64,000 bases of DNA from Cephalotrichum gorgonifer (Eukaryota > Ascomycota > Sordariomycetes > Microascales > Microascaceae). Shown in pieces: positions 1 to 10,603 of this stretch. Position numbers and translations under genes: made by a program. Below the pieces are notes generated by a model. That model did not search any database. It had not been told where the DNA came from and was given only the letters and a program-made list of their open reading frames with translations. The first letter of the stretch is position 1; each line of letters starts with the position of its first letter. The stretch is from the NCBI GenBank assembly GCA_900312665.1, contig ONZQ02000001.1, forward strand, positions 4,372,640 through 4,436,639, in the 5' to 3' direction.

Positions 1-9
1 TATTGTAGA

Positions 10-32
10 GCGAGAGAGAGAGAGAGAGAGAG
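10..32. repeat. (GA)n microsatellite
   Basis: Eleven or so uninterrupted GA dinucleotides at the very start of the window. Simple-sequence repeat with no coding context. Confidence 0.9.
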
Positions 33-2431
33 GAAGTACTCGTACGGAGTAAGACCAACCCGCCGAATGCGAGAGCGAGTGTGTTATTTGGCAGGAACCA
101 TAATACAAGTAATACGTACTTGCACTAGTAGGTAGCAGCTGCTCTGCAAAAACGCGTTGATCCTTCGTTCCTTCCCTCTGGCGGTGAAGGATGTCTCGAA
201 AGCCTGCAGGCGAAAAGAGCGCCCCGCTCCAGAAGGGGAAAGCGGGAGCTTGCCATGACATGGGAATGAGCGGGAAACTCGGAATGCTACTTTCTTTGGG
301 TGGTCGTCTTGAACTCCCGTCTCGGGCCCGAAGAGCATCCAGAAGAAACCCCGATATCGTACCAGTGCAATATTACATCACTTGTACTTGGGTACTGCTA
401 CGGCCGAACTTGCTGGACTCTTGCCTCAGTAATGAATCCGTACCGGTGAACGACGGCGGCGACCTCTTGTTTGCACTGCTCCCGACATCCTGGTTCGCTC
501 TCATCCTTCCATCATTCCATCATCTCCGGTCGTCAATACGAGGTCAGGTCAGAGGTCAGTCGTATTGCTCTGTTTCATTCTCTCCCGCGAATTTTTTTGG
601 CTCTTCATTTCTTTCCTATCAAGACGGGAGAGTGGCCACCAGCGACCGGACCCAGCTCCGGATCTAATACTCGTACGAGTAGAAACGCAAGTTCTCGTAC
701 GGGATGTCCTCCTGGACTGAGACCTATTACTGCTTGTACATATAAGCGAGGCAAGGGAGGGAGGGGTCCTCCTTCCGCGCTGCAGATGATCGACAAACAC
801 TTGCTAGCGTCTTTGGACCCGGCGGCAGCCCTGGAGCATCGAATCAGCAATATCCGGTACTTTTTGTTCTATTTTAAGACGAAATGATTAATAGAATCAC
901 CAAGAACTAAGGGGAGGGCCCAAGCAGCACCCATATTCTTTGTCCACTTATTTACTTGCGTGACGAAAGTCGACCAGGATTTCTGAGGCTTCACATTTCC
1001 TTGGCAGGGAGAAAGCCTCCCGAGAAGCGCGTTGGCGAATGCAAGTTAATCCTTGTCTGGAGTAACCATCCATCTCGCAGCATATGGCTGCTCGTATGAT
1101 AGCTGCGCCCCACTCCCCCACGGCCAGGCTGCCAAGAAGCTCGCCAACAAGCAAGCAGTTAGATGATGACCACCAGTGGCGGCAAGCAGCGCTAACAGAC
1201 CTCAGCCCAAACATCGCCCGCAGCTGACCACCTGCTGCCCAGGCATACAAGCACTTCACCTCGTACTTGCGCAGAACGATCCATTCAGGCATGATCGGCG
1301 ACCGCCTTGACCGCCGCTCGCCGAATACGACCTTGCCTCGCTTTTGAGTGCCGAGTGCTTCCCTATGGAATGCGCCTCTTTGCTCTTTCGAAGCTTTCCT
1401 GGTTGGGAAAAGAGGCGGAGGCGGCCGGGTCATCATTGACCGCCGACATCACGTTCGTCTGATCTCTTTCTCCCCGCCTGCGTCCCAAACTCTCATCCAC
1501 CTGCGCCGTGCCGGAGTTCTCCACCGGGCGCCCTCCAATAGTTTTCTACGGAGGGGGATGGATTGGAGGTGAGGATCCTGGCCTCGGCGGTCTCGTGTCC
1601 GGATCGAGAGGGAGGGGCTATGATGGCGTCGACGAATTGGAGAGGGAGGGGACGACCTCGCTGCGGCGAAGGGCATTGCTATCTCATGGGCGGCTACACC
1701 TGTTTCATCGCCATGCCATGGCCGAGAGGCCAAGGTTCAGCTCAAAGATGCTTGGGAATAGAGGGTAGGAGATTGTCGCCTGGGCTTTGACATTTGCTCA
1801 AGGTCTGTTCGGACTGGAGCCCCTCGTTCGTTCAAAGCGTGCGGGGGGTCCCCTCTGACAATCTCAAGCAAAACGCGGAGAGAGAACATGGAAAGAAGGA
1901 AAGAAAAAGCATAAGCACAAAAGACCCGACATCTGCATATGTCGTGTATGGTGGCCGACCTACCTACCTCGTGTCACCGGAAGGAAGATGCCCCATGTCC
2001 CAAACGCACACTCGTCCCCGATATCTCGAAACATCTACCTAGCCTTCACAGAAATCAAGCCGGGGACAGTTTTTTTCGTGTCACGTCAGTAAAAGGCGGT
2101 GATCGGCCTATCCCACCCTCTCCTCTCGGATTTAATCTTGTTATTTCTTTTTCCTATTGAACGGGAGATCCGAAAGACCGCTGAACGGCCAGGTGAGCGA
2201 GCGAGACCCGCCCCCGATCGTGGTATGAGAAGGCGTCAGGTCGTCCCAGGCAGCAGGTAGACCGCTCGTGACCCTCGGTGAGGGCATCGCGGCAGGGGTG
2301 GCGTAATTGTTAAATTGACTTGACCGGAGTGGCGTCCGCCTTCGTTTGGAGGTCGGAAGGGTAGCGTGTTTCATAGTCTGCGTCGCGAGTGTTACGCGAA
2401 TAGTTGTCGCGAGGTGAGAGATCAGGTACGA

Positions 2432-2451
2432 CCCCCCCCCCCCCCCCCCCC
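2432..2451. repeat. Poly-C run (20 C)
   Basis: Twenty consecutive C residues. Its exact length is the kind of thing that slips in PCR and sequencing, so it may vary between assemblies. Confidence 0.85.
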
Positions 2452-3866
2452 TCTTCTTCGGAGGCGGAGGAGGGCGATAGAGGGTGAGGATAGTGATTCA
2501 GGTGCTCTGGCCATCACATCAAGCTGTCTTGTCTTGGACCCTGCCCGAATAAGCTCCTGAGACCTGCGTCCAGGGTGGTGGTTGTTAGACATATGGGGCG
2601 CTTCGGGCCGGACTAATCGATTCCAGCTATCGAAAGAGTCCTTCCGTCGAGTTGATCCCTTTATCCTACTATGGCTAGCATGCCCCTGAGCTTAATGAGG
2701 TACGCAGAACCTCCACCAACAAGCTCACCCACCGCCTTGCATACCATCCTGCTCGAGATATGTCCCCTTGACCCTGTATTGGAGGAGCCATACCCGTCCT
2801 GTACTGTCTTCCCCCCTCTTTCACCGGGACCATTGTGAAAGAGTAGTCGAGTAGCTTAATTCTCTAACCCACACATACGGACGTCAATAGGCGGGTATCA
2901 GCATTGTGTTGCCCGCCATACATCTCCGTGTAATTGCCCAGCGCTCCCCTCTCCGCCCGAGAACTCGCTCCGTAGACCCCCAAGACCAGCGTGGAACTGT
3001 AGCACAACCTCACTTAGCTCGTCCCTGCCTAGACAAGACGCCCCTACGCTCACACAAAACATCACCAGCCTACCTCGCCCGGTCCGAGTGGGCCAAGGTG
3101 ACAGGGCGATCGCTCGCTCGTCCTACCACGACCTGTGAGTCTCTTGGCCCTGGGTTCAAGCCTCGGAGGAAAGGGCTTGATAGGCCGGGTTGGCAGGAAC
3201 CGGCTGGACTCGGGGTCAAACATACGAGATACGCAAAGTCCACTGGAGGAACCCTCGCGTGATCACAAGGAAGGACGATCGGGGTGTTCACTCGCTCTAG
3301 ACTGAAGTCCTGACGACCCCTTTTGTGTAGGGCTTCTGTTCTCCCGTGTCCGTGATCGATGTCCTGTCGTTAAGTCTCGATATGCGAGGACTTCCTGTCC
3401 CCTCCCCTCTCCTCGCCGAAGCCGTATACCTGTGACTCTCTCCATCTAATCTTACGTCAACTCACGAGGTATCCATCGGAGTATCCGCGCGTAAGAAGAT
3501 CCTATTTCGGGCCACTTTATTCCCTCCCCCCGCGACAGACAGAGAGATGTTGTGGTTTGACCGTAAGAACGCCCGGGAGGGGGGATCGTAGGTAGACAGC
3601 CAGGACACGGACGGCGTGTAAGGAAGGGACTCCGTCCAAGACCATTGGCGCAGAGATGTTAGGAGGGCCAGACCTCTGTAAACTTTCACGACCAGGGCTG
3701 AAGTGCATTCTGGATATAGCCAGAGTTGGAAATACCAGACGATGCCCCGAATATCACATGTCCAAGACTCCCATCCTTTGTATTAACGCGGCTCCGAAGC
3801 CGCTCATATCGATATATGCAAGGGAGAAGATGTATACAAGGAACCGACAAAGGCAGCGCGGCCCCC

Positions 3867-3945
3867 TCTCCCCCCTCCCTTCTTCCCCTTCCCCTTCCCC
3901 TTCCCTTTCCCCTTCCCTTTCCCTTTCCCTTTCCCATTGCCCATT
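3867..3945 (-). repeat. Purine-rich (GGGAA/GGGAAA)n tract downstream of the ArfGAP gene
   Basis: On the plus strand this reads as alternating CCCCTT and CCCTTT units; in the sense of the minus-strand ArfGAP gene it is a purine-rich tract about 130-210 nt past the stop codon at 4074, probably within or next to its 3'UTR. Confidence 0.7.
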
Positions 3946-4073
3946 GCACCCCCTTCCCGCCCCAACAATGATAATATACAATCAAGCATACGCAGGTATT
4001 TACACAACTCCCCCTTTCACACCTTTTAACACCCCCGGTCCCATCGTTCACCTGACACCAAACCGCCTCTTCC

Positions 4074-6307
4074 CTACCCGTGCCTAGCACTCAGGCTCGC
4101 AAACGCATCAGGGCTGTGCCTCCCACTCTTCGACCAACTCGCCATGTCCAGCCCGAGAGCTACGCTATCGCGGCTAGAGTGGCCGATTCCCTTCCCGAAC
4201 GGATTCGTCGAGTGCGGCGCTTCCGCGGGCGCCGTGGCGCCGTTGGCCGCGTAGAAGGGGTTGCTGCCGCCGGGCAAGGGGGTCGAGACGCTTCGCGGCT
4301 GCTGCATGTTGACAACAGCGGGGTTAGGCACGGTAGTCGCGGTTGTGGGCTGCTGCTGCTGCTGCTGCTGCTCTTGAGCGGGTTGGGGTTGGTGGGTGGC
4401 GAGCGGGTAGTTGTAGAGGGCAAGGATGGAGGCCTTGTTCGACTGCTGCGATGGTTGGAATCCTTGCTGAGGCGGGGGAGGCGTGTAGAATGGATTATTC
4501 AACGGCGCAACGGCCGCCGGAGATGCTGTTAGGTACTGCGACTGCTCTGGTATCTGGCCAAGTGACGGCGACTGGATCCGCGTGGGCGAGCGGGTGTATG
4601 GGTTATTCCCATACGGCTGGGTTTGGGTGTTGAGCATCAGGGGCTGCTGCTGTTGCTGCTGCTGTTGCTGCAGCAGTTGTTGTTGTTGTAGTTGTTGCTG
4701 ATACTGCTGCTGCTGCTGGGTCTGGTCCGAGAAGAACGGGTTATACCCCAGGCCAGGCGTAGACTGCGGCGACGCTGGGGCGTACCCGTTCTGCGACTGC
4801 ATCTGCTGTGGCGGTAACGGGTAGGTCTGGCCTGCACCCAAGGGGAGTTGGGGAACAGGAGGCGTATGTACGGAGGTTTGATGATAGGCGGATTGCGCTT
4901 GCTGCCCGGGAATGCCGCCAGTGTGGTTCGGGAAGAGGGGTTGAGGCTGATGCTGGGGTGGCGCCAGAGACATATTATGAAAGGCCTGAGCGAAGGCGTC
5001 GGCCTGCGCGGCACCCGGGGCGCCGAATGGGTTGGTAGAGGGTAGGTACGGGTTCTTATTCTGTATGGTCCCGGTTGACTGGGCGGTCTGCGGCTGGGGA
5101 GTGAGCATGTCGAAGGGGTTGGTGGAGGAGGCAGAACTGGCGATAGGGGTGTCGTTGCTGGTAGCCGGCCTCGTCGACAGAGGCGCCGAGAGGGGAGTTA
5201 GGGACCGTGTGGCTCGGAGTGAGCTTTCCCGAGGCGAGACAAGCGACGGAGATCTAGAGTTACCCTCCCCGAGCCGAATCAATGTCTCGACGGCCCGCTC
5301 GAAATTGCCATTAACGCCTTTTAATATGGTCACGTTTCGCGCGTGATCCATGAAACCCATATCTCGAAGCCTGGCCAGCTTATTCTCGGTGTCACCGCTG
5401 TCGTAGTCGATACTCGCACCTATGGTCGCGCCGAAGACCTTGGACGCCTTGTTCGGCAAGTGGGGTGAAGGACTTCGCGTAAGGTCTCGGGGACCGGGCC
5501 GGTCCTCTGTCGCAGCCTGTTTCTTCGCTTTGGAGGACAGGGGGAACAGGGATGATGCAGATCGTAGGCTGAACTTCCCCGTCTTCGGGGGAAGCGGAGG
5601 TGGGGTCTCGTTATCGGAGAGGGATGCGCCCGTCGAGTACTTATTGGTGCCATTGAGGCTCCGGGTGACGTACTTGGCGCGTATAAACCTCTCCATGGCG
5701 GAATCGGCCTCGTACTCGTCGACTGGGACGGGCGGCTGTTTGCCTTGGGGATTGTAGAGCTTATTATTCGCGATATTTCCGACCTTTTTCATATTCTAGG
5801 ACAGAGTTAGCCGGGGCCAACGGGCAGCCGGAGGTTGGAAAAGGGGGGGATCGAGGATTAGGGAGCTGTTCGCATAGAGGTAGGTAGGCGGGGGCTGGGG
5901 TAACGGACTTCGACTTGTTCGTGAGACCAGCTGTCCATACTCAACGATTTCACTTTGGAGATATGGGTTCCCAGCTTCCGGTGTATGCTAGCGCATCGAA
6001 TGCAGAGGAAGATACCCAGCTATATGTCGCCTACGTCAGCATGCTTTGCGATCGAAACTGGTAGGAAATTCGTGCCGGGTAGGGACATGAAGAATCGAAG
6101 AAGCTTACACTCCATGACGCCCAGCCTGTAGGTAGCACGAACGGATTAGCAAGCCGAGTCTCGAGGTAGCACACGAGAAAACAGAGCCATACCTGGATTT
6201 GCCGCGTTGCACTCGGCACAGGCGTTGTTACCGGGTATGCTCTTGACCAGCCCGTGCAGGGCTCTCTCGTTCCGCGCCTGCTGGCGCTTGCTAACCGAAG
6301 TCGTCAT
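4074..6307 (-). CDS. ArfGAP-UBA protein, Gts1-like
   Basis: Predicted 654-aa GTPase-activating protein for Arf GTPases in vesicle traffic. Exons (minus): 6307-6193, 6125-6109, 6019-5909, 5795-4074. The spliced N-terminus gives a complete ArfGAP zinc finger CX2CX16CX2C (C30, C33, C50, C53) followed by the arginine finger R58 in a CASIHRKLG motif. Exon 2 is only 17 nt and supplies the WASWS segment. A UBA-like domain lies at about 218-259. The C-terminal half is disordered, with glutamine runs (about 439-465 and a second further on) and six NPF tripeptides, the ligand of EH domains in endocytic adaptors. This order (ArfGAP, UBA, Q-rich tail) is that of yeast Gts1 and S. pombe Ucp3. An in-frame GTG lies 24 nt upstream, but the ATG at 6307 is the better start. 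Introns are 67, 89 and 113 nt. Confidence 0.9.
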
Positions 6308-8622
6308 CCTATCGCGATATCGGGCGCTCACCGAGTACGGGAGGGGTCGTTACGTCGAGAAGGGTACTGGGGCTGCCATACGACGCTGGAACAGCGGCGG
6401 GGCGACGATTGGGCGGTTCGGCTCGGGCCGTCAAGGTGAGACAATGGCCAGAAGGTTGAGCGACGGGTCGAGGGGATTCGTTGAACAAGGGCGGAGAAGA
6501 CAGACAGGTCGGTCGGGTCGGCGTCGGCGGAGGAGGGTGCGTGTGGGGAGACGGGAAAAATGACAATGAACGTGGTTAAGAAGAAGAAAAATTATTCGAC
6601 TGTCACAAGACGAAAGAAATCAGAGCCAGGATAACCAAGAATGAAGCGGGTTCCGATGTGTCTCTCGAACAACAGGGGAGACATACAAAGGGACGAGGAC
6701 GAGTACGATTACCTAGGGCGAGATGCGATCCGAAGATTTTGGAGAACTGACGGCAAGGCGCGCTGAACCCTGCCCTTGTACCGCTTGCCCAGAAGTACCT
6801 GTAGATACGAGGGCGAGGGTGGTAATGTAGAGACCAGCGCTGTTGCTACAAGTGTAAAGTACGCCCCTCCAAGTACTGAGCCACTAAGAGTACTGCCAAT
6901 GGTCCAGACCATTCCCAGTCTTAGATCTACTGGGCTTCGGCTTTAGTTCCCCGCCGCCCCTTTTCCAGTGCAAATCTTCTCCACACAGACCAACGGGAAG
7001 GGATGCCTAGGCCAACCAGCGCTATCGATGCTGGGAGACTATTCCCATTCCCGGACGGAGCTAATAAGGGGGGCACTAATATTTCTTGTCGAGGCACACG
7101 CGAGCGAACACGAGGAAGCTACTAGTCAAGCTACTGCCATCCTTGTACTTGTACGCGTACTTGTATCGTATACTTATCGTACTTGTAGTACCTACTTAGT
7201 GTGTAAAGCGCGAAATATCCGCATCCGCCATGATTCAAAGGCTCGTCCTAATACTCGCACTCATACTACTTGTATTAATACAGGTCGTCCCAGTCCGGGG
7301 GGCATTTCCCACAAGGGTATGAGAAACTCTTGAGAGCTCTCCCTAGAAGCAAGCCTATTGGCTCGCGTTTGCGCTTTGTCCTCGGCTAGGGGACAAAGTC
7401 AAAGCGAAGCGAAGGGTCGAAGTCAATTGAATCCCTTGCATTCGCATGACGAACCTTTCCCACCCGCGGGCCAGCCCCTGTCGACCTGGATGGTCTGCTC
7501 CGAAGGTTGTGGGCCAAGAGCAAAGGTAGAGGATACTCGCACATTATGATAGCCAATAATTGGAACGCTATCCACCAATAATAGCGACAAGTATAAGTAT
7601 GGAGTATTTTGGTGTAAAGTAACAAAACGGCTGAGCCGAAAGGGGGTCCATCGACTTACAAGTACAGATGGACTTCACTGCAATGGCACACTGCTGGGTA
7701 ATAGCTTTAGTAATTACGACACCGTTCATGGTTCATGACGAGTGTCCCACTACAAAACACTACGGCATCAAAATATTACTTCGTTTGAGAACAAACAAGC
7801 AACTAATGCCCTGAATGATTCTCTTCTTAAAGAGTGTCTTCTCCCCCCTCAATATTACGTACAAGTAGTACTCGTTCTGCTACCATCAACCGCTTCAATG
7901 CCCCCCACGCTAGAACCTGCTTCGGAGAATTACTAGTAATAAATAATCCAATATTCACTTACGAGAGACATATTCTCACCACCCACCTGCTGTGTTGGGC
8001 ATGGCTGGGATTCACAGCGATGCCAAGTCCATATTGAACCGATCTTCTCGTCGTGGTTTAGTTACCCCTCCACCATCCCCACATGTCTCAGGATTGGGCC
8101 CATTCCCACCCCAACTTCATGGTAGGAGTGTTCTCATATATAACACGCTCATAGCCACTGTCGCTTCACAAATGCCACAAGAACGTGCTGACTGTCTGGA
8201 TCCCATCTATGTGAAAAATGTACAGCGAATTTATACAGGTCTATCCCAAAGTGGTACCGTTTAAATCATGAGGGGGGTATCCTCCGTGCAATATAGTGAT
8301 ACAGAGCTGAGATTATCGTGTTGCTGGATGGCCTGTGACTGAAGCCACTGCTGAACACACCCAAGCTCCAGGTTCACCAGGCAGCGCCAGAGGTGCTCCA
8401 TTGACCTGGCCCGGTTCGCACGTCTTTGTTAAAAGAAGGGCGGCGAATGGGGAGAAGGTTGGTGGTGTCAGCAAGGGCAAGTCAGGCCTAGCCCATACGT
8501 TGCTTGCGCGTCAAGAGGAGCAGCGACTTCCTCCGTTTGTATGAGTGTAGAACATGTTAGTGGGCCATCAGATTTCCCAGGATGGCAATGGGAAGTCAGA
8601 GGTGGCGGGCCAATCTTCAGGT
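6308..8622. other. Intergenic spacer, nothing recognised
   Basis: Spacer between the ArfGAP start and the 3' end of the LETM1-like gene. It holds the ArfGAP promoter. A dense patch of GTAC-type motifs lies at 7141-7200. No open frame looks coding. Confidence 0.6.
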
Positions 8623-9699
8623 CTAGAGGTTGAGTAGGGAGGTGTTAGACGACCATTCTCGCATTAGGGAGGTAGCCAGGGTGCCTGGGCCATGTACATA
8701 CTTCAGTGCTAGGAGGGCTGCCATCCGCTTCCTCCGCTCCGTCGTGTCTTTTCCATCAGTCAGTTCAAGCCACCGGTTAAGGAGGCGCCGCCTATCGTGA
8801 TGGAAATTCTTCCCAGCGGCCAGCTCAGCCGTAACATCGACATCAATGCCTCGCTCTGCGCAGGCGAGCAGCAGCTCGTCCTCCGACAGGTCCTTCAGCT
8901 TCCCGGCCTTCCGTAGCAGCCTATCGTCGGCCTCGAGGAAGCCCATTTGGGTGCGGCCCCTGAGCAGCCACAGCCCCGGCGGTACGAGACCAACGCGGTC
9001 CCACAGGCCGCTGATGAGATTGAGGCTGCGCAGGATGTGCGACTGCGCGACCGACGCCGTAGGAATCCCGTCGGGATTCTTCCACTTCAGCTCCTGCAAC
9101 GCGAGCTTCCGCCTCTCCACCGCCTTACCCCTGGATTTCGCCGAGTGCGAGGGAAGCCGACAGGTATAAGGCATGATGCCCTCCGCCAGGTACGCGATCA
9201 AGGGCGTGAGCTCCTCAAAGAGCAAGACCGTGAGGCCAAAGATGGGAAGGCGCGCTACATCGTGCTTTGTCCTCCACAACAGGATCCAGTCTGCGCGAGA
9301 AAACGTGGCAGGAACGTGGTGCGGTTTGAGGATAATGGAGGGTCGCTCCGCCGGCGGTAGTTGTGCTAGCTTGGCGTTGAGCAGCTTGCGATTCGCGAAG
9401 ACACTCTTGAATCCCGCCTTGTAGAAGCCAAGATAGGCTTTTCCGAGCGCGAAGAGATGGCTGAAGGTGTTTTGCTCAGGCTGGCGAGTCGGAAGGGTCA
9501 GCGGAGGAGGCAGCGTGGATATCGGAGGGTTCAAGCCATCTTCGACGACCTCGATCGACTCGTTCGGCCGGGTCGGGGTCGGGAGTTCTGTCGAGAGTTG
9601 TCGAGCTTTGTCTAGGTGAATGTAAGGTCTGAAATCCACAATCGTGGGTCTAGTCAAGGCGGGCCCTCGCAGGGTACGCAAGCAGACGGTCGTAGCCAT
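8623..9699 (-). CDS. LETM1-domain mitochondrial protein
   Basis: Single-exon gene for 358 aa. The N-terminus is rich in R, T and S and poor in acidic residues, as in a mitochondrial presequence. A hydrophobic stretch near 150-180 (LPIFGLTVLLFEELTPLIAY) followed by PYTCRLP matches the membrane segment plus ribosome-binding region of LETM1/Mdm38 proteins. The later helical part (LSEDELLLACAERGIDV, then a basic NRWLELTDG segment) is also typical of that domain. LETM1 proteins sit in the inner membrane and act in K+/H+ exchange and in linking mitochondrial ribosomes to the membrane. This one is shorter than Mdm38 and lacks the C-terminal coiled coil, so it belongs to the short fungal LETM1-RBD type. 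It diverges from the nucleoporin gene. Confidence 0.8.
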   Translation of the reverse strand: MATTVCLRTLRGPALTRPTIVDFRPYIHLDKARQLSTELPTPTRPNESIEVVEDGLNPPISTLPPPLTLPTRQPEQNTFSHLFALGKAYLGFYKAGFKSVFANRKLLNAKLAQLPPAERPSIILKPHHVPATFSRADWILLWRTKHDVARLPIFGLTVLLFEELTPLIAYLAEGIMPYTCRLPSHSAKSRGKAVERRKLALQELKWKNPDGIPTASVAQSHILRSLNLISGLWDRVGLVPPGLWLLRGRTQMGFLEADDRLLRKAGKLKDLSEDELLLACAERGIDVDVTAELAAGKNFHHDRRRLLNRWLELTDGKDTTERRKRMAALLALKYVHGPGTLATSLMREWSSNTSLLNL

Positions 9700-10603
9700 T
9701 AGACGCGCAGGATCATAGACAATGAATGCATCATGAATAGGCGGACAATAATCTTCGATCCATTCAGGAATGTCGAATGAGTCCCGTCGCGGAACTTTCT
9801 CAGCGCCAGACCCACTTAAAGTATATACCAGAGTCGTCCAGTTTCAAGACGAACCTATTGCGCCAGTGCACAAATTCGCACGGCTGCATAAGCCCAAATA
9901 AGCCAATTCAGACTGTGTAAGCGCACAGTGATCTTATTCAGGAGTGGGGCGACCCCCATTGTACCCCTGGGAGCAGCCTAGCAGCAAGGCCTCAACGTGG
10001 GTACTAGTACTCGCACTGGAGCGAAAACGCCGTGTTGAGCACCCACGATCGAGTAAAGGTACACCTGCTTCACTATGTCACAATAGTGATACCTCGATTG
10101 GCGGTGCTGTGCCTGGTTGGATCTGGTAGGTACTCCCGCGTAATGCTTGCATGCATAACTATTTCAGTCGCCCCAGTCACCAGACGGTCACCATGACCAG
10201 GCGCCTGCCCACACTCAGAAAAATTATCCTCCCCATATTTTGCCCCCCTTGCCTGGTCTGACCACAACCCGTCTCCATCGCCCAAAAAAAATAACAGCAT
10301 CATTGATGCGCGTTCCTTAACTCCGAGCCATCACCAAACCCCCCTCCTTTAATCAACAAGTCGTGTTCTCGTTTCGACTTTGCACCCATTTCTCCTTATT
10401 ATGTTTTGAGGCATCGAATTTGCCTTTTGCTTCGGGACAATCTGCGTTGCGCGAGCGCGATCCTCGTAACCACCCTCCCTCGCTTCATCCTCGAGCGAAG
10501 CTGAAGAGGCAGGGCAGCCGCGACCCATCGCGACAATCATCACTGCCGCATCCCTCATCGACCAGACATTTTGCCTTCTGCCTGTCGAGCGCCATCCTCC
10601 ACC
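9700..10603. promoter_or_regulatory. Divergent promoter region, LETM1-like / nup2
   Basis: 904 bp between two divergent start codons; it must contain both promoters and 5'UTRs. A pyrimidine- and C-rich leader precedes the nup2 start. No specific factor site is claimed. Confidence 0.6.

Larger units (their letters stand above)
1..4073. other. Gene-free left flank
   Basis: No open frame here has a convincing start, codon bias or recognisable domain on either strand; the longest (about 160 codons, 948-1436 minus) resembles no family I know. The stretch holds a GA microsatellite at the left edge, a run of 20 C at 2432-2451, a pyrimidine-rich tract at 3867-3945 (probably 3'UTR of the ArfGAP gene in purine-rich sense), and several GTAC-centred short motifs, including a 14-bp perfect palindrome at 668-681. 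Small or non-coding genes cannot be excluded. Confidence 0.6.

Noticed and set aside
948..1436. 162-codon minus-strand frame near the left edge
   Set aside because: Composition and length are compatible with chance in GC-rich DNA; no domain and no splicing evidence.
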